A DNA stretch of 64,000 nucleotides from Aequorivita soesokkakensis (GCF_001641085.1 NZ_LXIE01000045.1:1-64000), one strand, 5' to 3'. Shown: positions 1-9,200, counted from the first letter of the stretch. Translations and numbers: made by a program. Notes: generated by a model from the letters alone, not told the origin.

Positions 1-46
1 ACTATAAATATTGTTAACTTTTTACCATTAAAGTTTTGTTTTAATC

Positions 47-1105
47 ATGTTGAAGCTTTTTCGATATTCTATTTTTCTATCCTTATTTTGGAGCACATTT
101 TTATTTTCCCAAACAGAAAAAGAGTATAAAATAAATACGATTGCCTTTTACAATCTTGAAAATCTTTTCGATTACGAAGACGACCCAATAACTTTTGATG
201 ATGACCGAACGCCAGAAGGTAAAGACCATTGGACCCAGGAAATTTATGAAGCGAAATTGGCAAATATGGCAAAAGTTATTTCTGAAATTGGGGCAGACGT
301 TACGGGAACTTCTCCTGCAATTATTGGGGTTAGTGAAATTGAAAATCGCCGCGTATTGGAAGATTTGCTGAACCAAAAACCATTGGTAAATAAAAATTAT
401 GGAATAGTACATTTTGACAGCCCGGATAGGCGCGGAATTGATGTGGCTTTGCTTTATGAAAAGAAAGTATTTACTCCTACAAATTCCAAAGCCTATGAAT
501 TGTTTTTATATGACGACGATGACAAAACAAAACGGATTTATACTAGGGACCAACTTTTGGTGAGCGGCATGTTTGATGGCGAAAAAATACATATAATTGT
601 TAATCACTGGCCGTCCCGAAGCGGTGGCGAAGCACTTAGCCGAACCAAACGCTTGAAAGCCGCACAACTCAATAAACACATAATGGATTCCTTGTTTAGT
701 GAAAACCCATATGCGAAAATCATAACGATGGGTGATTTGAACGATGATCCCACCAGTGCAAGCGTAAAGGAGATTTTGAAAGCCAAGGATGAACGCGAGG
801 ATATGGAACTGAAAGAACTTTACAATCCAATGGAAGCTATGTTTAAAAACGGCTTGGGAACCTTGGCCTATCGGGATGCTTGGAACCTTTTTGACCAAAT
901 AATCCTTTCAACGGAATTGACCAAAAAAGACTATTCTTCCTATCGTTTTTATAAAGCGGGGATTTTCAACAAGAGTTATTTGGAAACTCCGCGCGGACAA
1001 TACAAAGGCTACCCTTTCCGAAGTTTTGTAAACGGATTTACGGGCGGGTATAGTGACCATTTTCCAGTGTATATTTATTTGATAAAGGAAAAGACTAAAA
1101 ACTAA
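47..1105 (+). CDS. Secreted endonuclease/exonuclease/phosphatase family protein
   Basis: 352 residues beginning with a hydrophobic signal peptide (about residues 1-21, ending FSQ), so it is exported. The remainder matches the EEP (DNase I-like) fold by motif: FYNLENLFD near residue 34, the metal-binding Glu in SEIENRR (about residue 97), DRRGIDVALLY near 127, VNHWPSRSGG with its catalytic His near 187, GDLNDDP near 229 and SDHFPV close to the C-terminus. All expected active-site residues are present, so it should be a working metal-dependent phosphodiesterase, perhaps an extracellular nuclease that releases phosphate. The exact substrate cannot be told from sequence. No close upstream gene is visible in the first 46 bases. 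Confidence 0.88.
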   Translation: MLKLFRYSIFLSLFWSTFLFSQTEKEYKINTIAFYNLENLFDYEDDPITFDDDRTPEGKDHWTQEIYEAKLANMAKVISEIGADVTGTSPAIIGVSEIENRRVLEDLLNQKPLVNKNYGIVHFDSPDRRGIDVALLYEKKVFTPTNSKAYELFLYDDDDKTKRIYTRDQLLVSGMFDGEKIHIIVNHWPSRSGGEALSRTKRLKAAQLNKHIMDSLFSENPYAKIITMGDLNDDPTSASVKEILKAKDEREDMELKELYNPMEAMFKNGLGTLAYRDAWNLFDQIILSTELTKKDYSSYRFYKAGIFNKSYLETPRGQYKGYPFRSFVNGFTGGYSDHFPVYIYLIKEKTKN

Positions 1106-1154
1106 TTATTATTTCACTTATCCAATAAAAACTGTTTATAAACGTTAAAGACTC

Positions 1155-1556
1155 GTGTTAAAAACGCTAAAAATTTTCTTCATTTCTTTTTATACATTGG
1201 GGACTTTTTGTTTGCCAATGGGGAATTTCTCCGTACTGCCTAATCTCCCCGAAATGTATAGTCACTGTAGGGCACAAGAGGACAAAGATTTGACGCCCTT
1301 CGATTTTGTGACAGACCATCTTTTAAATTTTGACGGAATGTTTGACAAACACGATAACGGCGACGAACAAAAACCGCATACGCCGCTGCAAACGCAGAAC
1401 CATTCACAAATAACTTTATTCCAATTTATAAGTCCGTTTAACTTTAAAACGACTACTTTTCAAAATATTGAACCAAAAGAAATCATTTATTCTTCTGAAA
1501 ATCTTTTAGCTTCCAATTTCACTTCCAAAGTTTTTCACCCTCCCATAATTGCTTAA
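1155..1556 (+). CDS. Small secreted or envelope protein, unknown function
   Basis: 133 residues read from a GTG start; an N-terminal hydrophobic segment (about residues 7-27) is followed by a short polar region with His, Asp and Gln, and the protein ends HPPIIA. Its general shape (signal, short acidic/His region, C-terminal PP) resembles small flavobacterial proteins encoded next to metal transport genes, and loosely the His-rich protein at 16437. I recognise no domain. It lies 49 bases after the nuclease-like gene and ahead of the PepSY-like lipoprotein on the same strand. The start is uncertain because no ATG is available near the signal sequence. Confidence 0.55.
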   Translation: MLKTLKIFFISFYTLGTFCLPMGNFSVLPNLPEMYSHCRAQEDKDLTPFDFVTDHLLNFDGMFDKHDNGDEQKPHTPLQTQNHSQITLFQFISPFNFKTTTFQNIEPKEIIYSSENLLASNFTSKVFHPPIIA

Positions 1557-1624
1557 TTTATGTTTTTATGACCTCGTTTGAAATTCGAACGAAGCAATCA
1601 ATTCTAATTTAAAAAAGCAAAAAA

Positions 1625-2077
1625 ATGAAAAATATATTTTTCGTTGCCCTGGCAATTTTATGTGCCGTTGCAACAGGCTGTGCACAGAAAAAAGTGCCTG
1701 CTGCGGTAGATTCCGTATTCAAAACAAAATTTACAAACGCCACAAATGTTTCTTGGGACAAGGAAAATTCACTTGAATATGAAGCCGAGTTTACAATGAA
1801 GGGCGTAAAATATTCTGCAAATTTTTCCAACACTGGAAAATGGTTAGAGACCGAACAAGGGATTCCTTATGAGGAATTACCAGAATTAGTAAAGCAAAGT
1901 TTTACAAATTCCCATAAAGACGATAAACTGAAAACTATTGCAAAAATTGAAACTTCCGAAGGCAAAATGTACTATGAAATTGAAGTGAAAAAGCTTTTAA
2001 GCTCAGAAGAGTTTTTTTATGATGCAAACGGAAAAGAGCTACAGGATGACGATACCGATAATGATGCAGAGGATTGA
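1625..2077 (+). CDS. PepSY-like lipoprotein
   Basis: 150 residues with a lipoprotein-type signal: a hydrophobic stretch ending VATGC around residue 19, the Cys being the likely lipidation site. Two similar segments follow, each with a pattern of polar strand, aromatic and Lys/Glu residues (NVSWDKENSLEYEAEF and the later KMYYEIEVKK). This is typical of the bacteroidetes PepSY-like (putative beta-lactamase-inhibitor-like) fold of periplasmic proteins. The C-terminus is an acidic tail of Asp and Glu. The role is unknown; family members are usually stress-induced periplasmic proteins. A factor-independent terminator follows directly. Confidence 0.75.
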   Translation: MKNIFFVALAILCAVATGCAQKKVPAAVDSVFKTKFTNATNVSWDKENSLEYEAEFTMKGVKYSANFSNTGKWLETEQGIPYEELPELVKQSFTNSHKDDKLKTIAKIETSEGKMYYEIEVKKLLSSEEFFYDANGKELQDDDTDNDAED

Positions 2078-2089
2078 GTTAAACAAAAA

Positions 2090-2120
2090 GGCAGTACATT
2101 TATCTGTGCTGCCTTTTTTT
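2090..2120 (+). terminator. Rho-independent terminator after the PepSY-like gene
   Basis: Stem of nine pairs (GGCAGTACA at 2090-2098 with TGTGCTGCC at 2105-2113, one G-U pair), a six-base loop and a run of seven T at 2114-2120. It ends just before the start of the PAP2 gene at 2136, which supports that downstream start over an earlier in-frame ATG at 2019 inside the PepSY gene. Confidence 0.8.
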
Positions 2121-2135
2121 AAAACTTCTGAAACC

Positions 2136-2900
2136 ATGAAAACCAAACACTTAATGCTTTTGCTTTTTCTTTGTGTCAATACAGTCTTTTCACAGGAAAT
2201 CACGAAAACGGACAGTATTTTTCACATAAATAAAAAAGGTGTAAAATTTGACTATAAAGCGTTGATCATCCCTTCCGCATTGTTGGCTTATGGTATTATT
2301 GGTATTGAGAGTGATGGGTTAAAAGGATTTAATGCCAATATTCGGGAAGAGGTAACAGAAGATATAGATGATAAATTCACTATAGACGATTTTTCGCAAT
2401 ACGCTCCAGCGGCAGCAGTTTATGGCCTAAATCTTTTTGGTGTTGAAGGCAAAAACAATTTTAAGGACCGAACCATTATTTTAGGAACTTCCTATTTGTT
2501 AATGGGGACTTGGGTTACCGTTATGAAGAAAACAACCAGCATTGAGCGACCCGATAAAAGTGGTTTTAATTCTTTTCCATCCGGACATACTGCCACCGCC
2601 TTTGCAAGTGCAGAATTTTTGTGGCAGGAGTATAAAGATGTTTCCTTTTGGTATGGAATCTCGGGATATTTTGTTGCTGCGGGAACGGGGTTTTTCAGAA
2701 TTTACAACGATAAGCATTGGCTTACTGATGTGGCGATGGGTGCTGGCATTGGAATTCTAACTACAAAAATTGCATACTGGGTTTTCCCGCTTATGGATAA
2801 ATATATATTTACTAGTAAAGAAAACCGAACAACTGCCATGGCTGCTCCTTTTTATAATGGAAAACAATTGGGGGCAGGAATTCTATTAAACTTTAATTAA
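2136..2900 (+). CDS. PAP2-superfamily phosphatase, membrane/periplasmic
   Basis: About 254 residues from the ATG at 2136. This start is chosen because it gives a clean signal peptide ending VFSQ, whereas the longer reading from 2019 would run through the terminator and overlap the upstream gene. The type 2 phosphatidic acid phosphatase signature is complete: K-x6-RP (KTTSIERP), SFPSGHTA with the catalytic-pocket His, and a third motif R-x5-H-x3-D (RIYNDKHWLTDV). Members dephosphorylate lipid phosphates such as phosphatidic acid or undecaprenyl pyrophosphate at the outer face of the inner membrane. It is followed nine bases later by the DUF347 membrane protein, probably in one transcript. Confidence 0.88.
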   Translation: MKTKHLMLLLFLCVNTVFSQEITKTDSIFHINKKGVKFDYKALIIPSALLAYGIIGIESDGLKGFNANIREEVTEDIDDKFTIDDFSQYAPAAAVYGLNLFGVEGKNNFKDRTIILGTSYLLMGTWVTVMKKTTSIERPDKSGFNSFPSGHTATAFASAEFLWQEYKDVSFWYGISGYFVAAGTGFFRIYNDKHWLTDVAMGAGIGILTTKIAYWVFPLMDKYIFTSKENRTTAMAAPFYNGKQLGAGILLNFN

Positions 2901-2909
2901 AAATTAAAA

Positions 2910-3653
2910 ATGAAAAACATAAATAAAGTAGCAGAAATAACGCTGATTTTCTGGTTAATGAAAATCATTGCGACCACTCTAGGTGAAACTTTGGGTGATT
3001 TTTTATCAATGACCCTCAACTTGGGTTATGCGGTGGGCATCGGTATAACCGCCGCTTTCTTTTTGACTGTTCTTTTAATTCAACTTTATTCAAAAAGATA
3101 TATACCCGTTTTTTATTGGCTGGTCATTATAGCGACCACAACATTGGGAACGGAGATTTCAGATTTTATGGATCGGAGCTTGAATTTAGGATATACCCTT
3201 GGCAGTATTATTCTTTTTGCTTGTTTGTTAACAACACTATTTCTTTGGCGTAAAAAATTTAAAAGCTTGAGTGTGTTCCCGATTTTTGAAAGGGAAAAGG
3301 AAATTCTTTACTGGATTGCAATTTTGTTTTCAAACAGTTTGGGAACTGCCTTTGGAGATTATTTAAGTGACGTTGTGGGAATGAGCTATTTGAACGGGGC
3401 GTTAGTTACGGCAAGTATTATTCTAATTGTAGTCTTGCTGCACTATTTCACTAAAATAAATCAAATTGTACTGTTTTGGATTGCCTTTATATTCACGCGT
3501 CCTTTTGGGGCGACCTTTGGTGATTTTTTGACCAAGCCCATAACAAAAGGCGGATTGGATCTTGGTACACTGAACGCTTCCATTGTTTCAATTATACTTA
3601 TCAGTATCTTGATTTTTGTTTCACACAAGCGTTTAAAAACAAAAACAGCATAG
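2910..3653 (+). CDS. DUF347-repeat integral membrane protein
   Basis: 247 residues, almost entirely membrane-spanning. The protein is built from four copies of one unit (about residues 11-60, 66-112, 130-180 and 186-240). Each has a first helix ending in a small-residue motif of the type TTLGxTxGDFL (TTLGETLGDFLS, TTLGTEISDFMD, NSLGTAFGDYLS, RPFGATFGDFLT) and a second hydrophobic helix. This is the repeat of unknown function DUF347 (COG4705 family). The conserved Gly and acidic residues within membrane segments suggest a transport or ion-binding role, but none is established. It lies nine bases after the PAP2 gene and ends at a strong terminator. Confidence 0.85.
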   Translation: MKNINKVAEITLIFWLMKIIATTLGETLGDFLSMTLNLGYAVGIGITAAFFLTVLLIQLYSKRYIPVFYWLVIIATTTLGTEISDFMDRSLNLGYTLGSIILFACLLTTLFLWRKKFKSLSVFPIFEREKEILYWIAILFSNSLGTAFGDYLSDVVGMSYLNGALVTASIILIVVLLHYFTKINQIVLFWIAFIFTRPFGATFGDFLTKPITKGGLDLGTLNASIVSIILISILIFVSHKRLKTKTA

Positions 3654-3673
3654 TCGGTTTCCTATTAAAAAAA

Positions 3674-3703
3674 ATCCTGCTGAAAAATAGCAGGATTTTT
3701 TTT
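3674..3703 (+). terminator. Bidirectional terminator between convergent genes
   Basis: Perfect eight-base stem ATCCTGCT (3674-3681) with AGCAGGAT (3689-3696), a seven-base loop, a run of T after it and a run of A before it, so it can end transcription from both the DUF347 gene and the convergent gene at 3718. Confidence 0.85.
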
Positions 3704-3717
3704 GAAAAAGCTAAATT

Positions 3718-4158
3718 TTAAAACCATTGGCTCCAAGGAATTCTACTGAGCATAAGGATTAAGGCAATGCTATAGAAAATAGCCAGGGTTTTAAATTTTC
3801 CGCTGGAAAGCAGTTTCTTTTTGTGTTTTGAATAGCCGATGGTTATAAAAATCACGGTCAAAATCATAACCATTGGATGCTCTACAGCGTAAAGACGGGC
3901 AGTAGAATCTTTCATCACTGCACCCATTCCGCTGTTTGAAATATTTTGCAAACCCAATGGCGAAACAAAATATAAAATTAGCCCGATCAATAATTGAATG
4001 TGTGTAACGATAAGCGCAAATAATGAAATTCTAAAATCCTTTGCGCCGTATTCCCTTTTTGAGAAAAACCCAGCAAGAGCATTCAAGGTTGCAAGAACAA
4101 CAATAAGAAGCACTAAATAAGCCCAATAGGAATGGATAAATTGAATGGTTGTATACAT
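3718..4158 (-). CDS. Four-helix membrane protein, cytochrome-b-like
   Basis: 146 residues with four predicted membrane helices. His residues sit in or near the helices (FIHSYW near the N-terminus, VTHIQ near residue 52, VEHPMVM near 93) and an SRIPW motif near the C-terminus. This pattern fits a small haem- or quinone-associated membrane protein common in Flavobacteria, which databases have variously named cytochrome b or, wrongly, a ribosomal protein. The function is unproven. It is the last gene of the minus-strand block before the convergent terminator. Confidence 0.6.
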   Translation of the reverse strand: MYTTIQFIHSYWAYLVLLIVVLATLNALAGFFSKREYGAKDFRISLFALIVTHIQLLIGLILYFVSPLGLQNISNSGMGAVMKDSTARLYAVEHPMVMILTVIFITIGYSKHKKKLLSSGKFKTLAIFYSIALILMLSRIPWSQWF

Positions 4159-4202
4159 CTTTAATTATTTTTTGAAGTGTTTCAAAGATAAGGTTTATAA
4201 AC

Positions 4203-4232
4203 AAAAAAAATGCCCCAAAAGTTCGGGGCATT
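4203..4232 (-). terminator. Terminator of the TonB receptor gene
   Basis: Stem AATGCCCC (4209-4216) with GGGGCATT (4225-4232) and, on the minus strand, a T run after the stem (A run at 4203-4210 of the plus strand). It lies directly after the stop of the receptor gene at 4255. Confidence 0.8.
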
Positions 4233-4254
4233 TTTAAAAACAATCGAGTTTTTA

Positions 4255-6879
4255 TTAGAAATCGTAGCGAAGACTTGCATTCCAAGTTCTTCCGTTACCG
4301 TAGAAGTAACCGAATGAATCTTTTTGGCTCAAGTACATTTCGTTAGTAGCGTTGTAGCAGTTTGCACGAATTGTGAAATCATTACCGCCAAGGCCAAACT
4401 TATAAGTAATACCAGCATCTAAAACACTGTATGCAGGCAAACGCTCAGCTTGGTAAACCTCACCAGCGATTGAAGCATCAACAACATCACCAGAATCCAC
4501 AAAACCGTAAAGATCTGTATAGATGTTATAATCTGCATCTACACTAAGACCGCCAATAACATTGTATTTGAAACCAAAACCAAAAGAAGTTTGTGGCGCA
4601 TTGCCCACTTTTGTTCCACTTAAATCAACAGAACCTTCTTCCAATAATGCATTAGTTTCATCATCTCTGGTTTGGAAAGGTGTTTTTCCATCGTATTTCC
4701 AGTTACCGATACTTCCGAAAGCTCTAAACATAAAAGCGCTGGAATAACGATATTTACCTTCAAATTCAAACCCCTTGTGAACTTGTGTAATATCTGTGAA
4801 CTTTTGGTAACGATCTACTTGTTCAACTGGATTTGACGAAGTTGGATCTCCTTCAATAAAACCTCCTCTTAGGAATCTATTACCCCAGCTAGTGTAGTAA
4901 CCATTTAAGTCTAAACTAAAGGCTCCCGCACGGAGTCTATAGCCTACTTCAACTCCTAAAATTTCTTCATTATCAATTTCGTTATCGCCTTCAAGAATAT
5001 AGTTTGAGTTTCTGATATCATCAAAAATATTATCCAAATAAGGTTGTCTTGAATAGTACCCAGCATTTGCAAAAACAGTATTGTTTTCAATGAAGGTATA
5101 ACCCATTCCTCCTTTAATATTATAACCAAGTTTGTTTACCTTTTCAGATTTTCCAAGACCGTTTACACCTTCAATTTCAGTTCCTTGTGCACGACCTTCT
5201 CTTTGATAGCTCTGTGTAGAAACTGCTCCTTGAACAAAAGCAGAAAAACTGTCTGTTTTATATTCAGCTTGACCGAAACCACCTATGTAATTGATGTATT
5301 CTGAATAGTCATAGTTGAAACGTTGCCCTTCATCTGCAGAATTAAATAAAGCTGCCCAAGGATTTGCCTCAAAAGTTTCGCTTATAACATAGTCGCTTGG
5401 TCTTTGATCACCGTAGCCAAAGTTATCTGCATAGCCTTGAAGACCCAAAAGATTGTTCATTTGGTACCAGTGGCTTCCTTTGTAGAAACGTGTATCTGCT
5501 CCAATATTAAATGTAAAGTTATCGCTTACCGCACTTTCAAGATTAGTAAGGAAACCATACCAGTTGTGGTTGTTAACAGACATTCTTCTTGCAAGTGATC
5601 CAGCTCCATAGCTTCCTATTCCGTTTTCGGCGGTTTCTATGTTATTGTCAATAATAGCGTTGAAATCTATTTCGCCATTGTCTTCACGAATTATGTTTCT
5701 TGAGCTACCTGCAGGGCCTGTTCCACCTCCGCGGCCAAAAGAAGCATAGGCAACAGAAGATAAGTTTGTTTTATCGCTAATGGTCCAATCCCAGTTAAGG
5801 TTTATGATTGGCTTATGGTAGTAGTTTCTTCTTAAGGTATAACGCTCTCCATCCAAAAATCCAGAGTTGTTATTATAACGTTTTCCGTAACGTGCATAAT
5901 CTTCCAAAGATTTTGAGAAGTTCTGGTCGTGATACTGTGGTGCTCCAGTCAATAAAAAGTTTAAAGAGTGCTTATCATTTGGCACAAAACCAATACCTAT
6001 AAAATAGTTTTGCCCTTGACCAGCAGTACCGTCTGAATATTTTCTGTGTGCTTGCCAGTGGTCAAACATAAATGAGTAAGCCCATTTTCCTTTTAAACCA
6101 GAGTCGTAGCTTAAGGTTCCTTTGAAATAACTGTCATTACCAGTCATAAAACGTGCAAAACCACCTTCTTTTCTACCAGCAGCGCGAGACACAATGTTTA
6201 TAGTACCACCCACTGAAGAAATAGCTAGTTTTGAAGAACCTAAACCACGTTGAACCTGCACAGCGTTTGCAACGTCTGACATACCGGACCAATTAGACCA
6301 GTACATTTTACCGTCTTCCATTCCGTTGATTGGCTGACCGTTTAAAAGGAAAGCAGTGTTTGTTTGGTCAAAACCACGTAAAAACATTTGTGAATCTCCA
6401 AAACCACCCGCTTGGTTAGAAACGTAAACACTTGGAGTACTTTTTATAGCTTCGGGAAATTCTACGTTACCTACAGCCTTAGCTTGAATTTCAGCAGCAG
6501 TAACCGTTGAAACGGCAATAGGGGTTTGTCTATCCCTTGCCATATCTATAATCCCTCTACCAACAATAACAACCTCTTCAAGTGCATCAGCATCTACAGT
6601 AATTTCAACATTACCAAGGTTTGCTGATCCTTTAAAAGGAACTTTTTGGATTGTGTAACCAACATATGATATGGTAAGTGTACCCGTTTTTCCAGAAGTT
6701 TCCAATGTGAAATTTCCATCGAAATCGGTAATGGCACCATTTGTAGTACCCGTTTCAATAACATTTGCGCCAGATAAAGGAGCTTTTGATTCAGAATCGA
6801 TTACAGTTCCTGTAACCGTTGCTTGTGAAAAAGCGGCAAAACCGCCCAATAAAAAAACAAAGAGTAAGAGTTTTCTCAT
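4255..6879 (-). CDS. TonB-dependent outer-membrane receptor
   Basis: 874 residues. Signal peptide about 1-18 (ending AFSQ); then a carboxypeptidase-like regulatory domain (about 20-95) with GTVIDSESKAPLSGANV and ITDFDGNFTL; a plug domain (about 110-230) with SVYVSNQAGGFGDSQMFLRG and LLNGQPING; and a 22-strand barrel ending in the aromatic C-terminus RYDF. It imports an unidentified ligand across the outer membrane using the TonB-ExbBD energy system. No SusD-like partner lies next to it, so it is more likely an iron-complex or small-molecule receptor than a polysaccharide one. It is a single-gene transcript, with its own promoter at 6909-6940 and a terminator at 4203-4232. Confidence 0.9.
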   Translation of the reverse strand: MRKLLLFVFLLGGFAAFSQATVTGTVIDSESKAPLSGANVIETGTTNGAITDFDGNFTLETSGKTGTLTISYVGYTIQKVPFKGSANLGNVEITVDADALEEVVIVGRGIIDMARDRQTPIAVSTVTAAEIQAKAVGNVEFPEAIKSTPSVYVSNQAGGFGDSQMFLRGFDQTNTAFLLNGQPINGMEDGKMYWSNWSGMSDVANAVQVQRGLGSSKLAISSVGGTINIVSRAAGRKEGGFARFMTGNDSYFKGTLSYDSGLKGKWAYSFMFDHWQAHRKYSDGTAGQGQNYFIGIGFVPNDKHSLNFLLTGAPQYHDQNFSKSLEDYARYGKRYNNNSGFLDGERYTLRRNYYHKPIINLNWDWTISDKTNLSSVAYASFGRGGGTGPAGSSRNIIREDNGEIDFNAIIDNNIETAENGIGSYGAGSLARRMSVNNHNWYGFLTNLESAVSDNFTFNIGADTRFYKGSHWYQMNNLLGLQGYADNFGYGDQRPSDYVISETFEANPWAALFNSADEGQRFNYDYSEYINYIGGFGQAEYKTDSFSAFVQGAVSTQSYQREGRAQGTEIEGVNGLGKSEKVNKLGYNIKGGMGYTFIENNTVFANAGYYSRQPYLDNIFDDIRNSNYILEGDNEIDNEEILGVEVGYRLRAGAFSLDLNGYYTSWGNRFLRGGFIEGDPTSSNPVEQVDRYQKFTDITQVHKGFEFEGKYRYSSAFMFRAFGSIGNWKYDGKTPFQTRDDETNALLEEGSVDLSGTKVGNAPQTSFGFGFKYNVIGGLSVDADYNIYTDLYGFVDSGDVVDASIAGEVYQAERLPAYSVLDAGITYKFGLGGNDFTIRANCYNATNEMYLSQKDSFGYFYGNGRTWNASLRYDF

Positions 6880-6908
6880 GAGTTTGAGTTTAGATTTAAA
6901 AATTTCGG

Positions 6909-6940
6909 CAAAAATACAATCTTAAATAGGTTCTGACCAA
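6909..6940 (-). promoter_or_regulatory. Bacteroidetes-type promoter of the TonB receptor gene
   Basis: On the minus strand: TTG at 6938-6940, 21 bases, then TATTTTTG at 6909-6916, matching the flavobacterial consensus TTG-N17-23-TANNTTTG exactly. The -7 box is 29 bases before the start codon of the receptor gene. Confidence 0.65.
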
Positions 6941-7066
6941 TAAAATTGGTTAAGAAATCTTTAAGAAAAATACCGTTGAATAAATATAAAATTTAAAGTC
7001 TAAAGCCCTGACAAACTGAATGTTATTTAATAACAAGGTTATTAACATGTTATGCTTAGGAAAAAT

Positions 7067-8290
7067 TTAAAAAGAAATGCAATCCAGTTTTTCCTTGATT
7101 GGAAGCAGATTTGCAAAATATTGGTCGCGTAATTCGTTAGGAAGTGGTTGCGAAAAAGGAGTATCATCCTTAAATGGATCTACCTCTTTTCCATTTTTCC
7201 AAAATCGGTAACACACATGCGGGCCACTTGTATTTCCGGTCATTCCAATCCACCCAATAACATCGCCTTGGCTAACGTGTTGACCCGCTTTTACATTTCG
7301 AGCTTTCATGTGCAAATATTGGGTTTCATAAGTGCCATTGTGCTGTATTTTTACATAATTTCCGTTACCTCCTCTGTATTCTGATTTTGTTACTACCCCA
7401 TCGGCCGTAGCCAAAATTGGAGTGCCCACGGGAGCCGCAAAGTCTGTTCCGCGGTGTGGACGAAGTTTGAAACCGTAATATTTTATTCTTCTGTTTAAGT
7501 TATAGCGGGAAGATATTCTGCTAAATTTTACTGGAGCCTTCAAAAAGGCGCGTTTCAAATTGTTGGCCTGTTCATCATAATACCCTGAAATTTTTCCCAA
7601 TGAATCAGATGTAAATTTGAAGGCATACAATGGCTTACCGCGGTGTTCAAAATATGCAGCTTTTATTTCCTGAAGACCTCCGGGAATGGTATCATCTATA
7701 AATTTTTCTGTATAAACTACTTTAAACCTATCGCCTGGCTGAAGTTTAAAAAAGTTAACTGTCCAAGCATAAATACTGGCAAGCTGATCCGTCATATAAG
7801 GACTCAGATTTTGCTCCTCCATGGTTGCGGAAAGGGAACTGGTTATTATTCCAGATGCTTCGCGTTCTTCATAACGAACTGGCTTTTGGCTGTTATAAAT
7901 GGACAAGGTGTCCCGAAAATCTACGACAGCATAATCAATAGGATTGGTTTCGTAAATAAAAACCTGTGTTTTGTTCAAAGAATCTTTACTGTTAAGTAGC
8001 ACGTATGGTTTACCTACACCAATTTTACGCACATCAAAACTGTCGCGGAATTTTGTAGCCACCTCCATTATTTTTTCCTGTGAAACACCATTGGCAAAAA
8101 GGATGTCGCCAAAAGTATCTCCCGAACGTATTGTGTCTCGGATTACGTTGAAGTCATTAAGAATATAACCGTATTGTTCAATTATTGGTTCTTCAACCAT
8201 TTTATTGGCGTCGGTTATTTCTTCTTTGTTATTTTCACAAGCTGTGGTAAGTAGGGTTAGTGTTAATGCTGCTAAAATTAAATTCTTCAA
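7067..8290 (-). CDS. M23-family metallopeptidase lipoprotein with HxC zinc motif
   Basis: 407 residues. Lipoprotein-type signal with Cys near residue 18 (TLLTTAC), a LysM/OapA-like segment near 55-110 (RSGDTFGDILFANGVS), then a C-terminal LytM (M23) domain at about 270-375. This predicts a peptidoglycan DD- or LD-endopeptidase anchored in the envelope, acting in wall remodelling or cell separation. Active-site residues are HRGTDF (H279, D283), YLH (H327) and GPHVCYRF (H358 and C360). The usual third zinc ligand, the second His of HxH, is replaced by Cys. Cys can ligate zinc, so activity is still plausible. It lies 27 bases downstream of the DUF3108 gene, likely co-transcribed. Confidence 0.9.
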   Translation of the reverse strand: MKNLILAALTLTLLTTACENNKEEITDANKMVEEPIIEQYGYILNDFNVIRDTIRSGDTFGDILFANGVSQEKIMEVATKFRDSFDVRKIGVGKPYVLLNSKDSLNKTQVFIYETNPIDYAVVDFRDTLSIYNSQKPVRYEEREASGIITSSLSATMEEQNLSPYMTDQLASIYAWTVNFFKLQPGDRFKVVYTEKFIDDTIPGGLQEIKAAYFEHRGKPLYAFKFTSDSLGKISGYYDEQANNLKRAFLKAPVKFSRISSRYNLNRRIKYYGFKLRPHRGTDFAAPVGTPILATADGVVTKSEYRGGNGNYVKIQHNGTYETQYLHMKARNVKAGQHVSQGDVIGWIGMTGNTSGPHVCYRFWKNGKEVDPFKDDTPFSQPLPNELRDQYFANLLPIKEKLDCISF

Positions 8291-8317
8291 TGTTGGGAGT
8301 TTTCGGTATTATCGGTT

Positions 8318-9094
8318 TTATTTATTTGCAATTATTTTGAATGAATGCTGCAAGCCTTTAAATTCAGTTAATGTTGCTTTTAAAGATCCAACGGCCAAAT
8401 CTGCTTTAATAAGAAGCGGGATTTTGTTATTATCATCACTAATCCAGACGGTAAGGCTTTCCTTTTCCTTAAAAACACGGCCAGACTGAACATACGGTCT
8501 AAAAATTAAAGTGCGAACATAACCAAAATTAGTTTCTAATGTTTCCCTTCCCAGAAATTTTAGCTTGAATTTGTAATTTTCCTTATCAAAAAACATATTC
8601 ATTTCAACAACTTCTCCTTCCTTAATGTTTTCAGTATCCAATTTATTTCGCAGATAATAAAATGCCGAAATCATATCCTGCGTTTCTTTGGGGAAAGAAA
8701 ACTCAGTCTTTTCATTATGCTTTTTATCGTTTACAATGGCCTTACTGGTAGCATGGTTAAAGTCAATCTGAATATCTTTGGTATAACCGCCTTCATCAAT
8801 TTTACGTATGAAACGATATGGAATATTTTTATCCTTATCAATATAGGATTGATAGTCATCTTCAACCTTAAAAAACCATTTTGAAACACCAACCGTTTCA
8901 CCAAAACCCCGAACATGAAAAACATCCTTTCCATTTATGGAAGCATTTTTCACATTCAGCGTTGCATAACCGGCTGTTACAAAACCATAATGCACGCGGA
9001 ATTTAAAATACTCACCATCGCCGTAAGCCCTTTCCTGGGCAGAAATTAAAAATATATTGCAAAAAAGAAATAAAAGCGCAAGTAGCTTTTTCAT
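8318..9094 (-). CDS. DUF3108-domain periplasmic protein
   Basis: 258 residues with an N-terminal signal peptide (about 1-19, ending LISAQ). The body matches DUF3108 by its run of beta strands: an early FKFRVHYGFVTAGYATLNV, a FKVEDDYQSYID segment, SFPKETQDMISAFYYLR and a terminal VWISDDNNKIPLLI-type motif. Family members are exported proteins of unknown function, probably forming a lipocalin-like barrel. It precedes the M23 peptidase gene on the same strand with a 27-base gap, suggesting a cell-envelope operon. Confidence 0.82.
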   Translation of the reverse strand: MKKLLALLFLFCNIFLISAQERAYGDGEYFKFRVHYGFVTAGYATLNVKNASINGKDVFHVRGFGETVGVSKWFFKVEDDYQSYIDKDKNIPYRFIRKIDEGGYTKDIQIDFNHATSKAIVNDKKHNEKTEFSFPKETQDMISAFYYLRNKLDTENIKEGEVVEMNMFFDKENYKFKLKFLGRETLETNFGYVRTLIFRPYVQSGRVFKEKESLTVWISDDNNKIPLLIKADLAVGSLKATLTEFKGLQHSFKIIANK

Positions 9095-9144
9095 AGATTA
9101 TTTACTTAGTGAGTTTATGGTTTCAAAAATTACAACTACCGTTC

Positions 9145-9183
9145 CAAAAAAAATAAACCCCACCTTCTTAAGACGATGGGGTT
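9145..9183 (-). terminator. Terminator downstream of hppD
   Basis: Stem AACCCCA (9156-9162) with TGGGGTT (9177-9183); on the minus strand a U-rich run follows (plus-strand A run at 9145-9153). It separates hppD from the DUF3108 gene. Confidence 0.75.
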
Positions 9184-9200
9184 TTGCAAATGTTACATTT

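Noticed and set aside
2019..2135. N-terminal extension of the PAP2 protein
   Set aside because: The extension overlaps the PepSY gene and a terminator; the ATG at 2136 gives a proper signal peptide.
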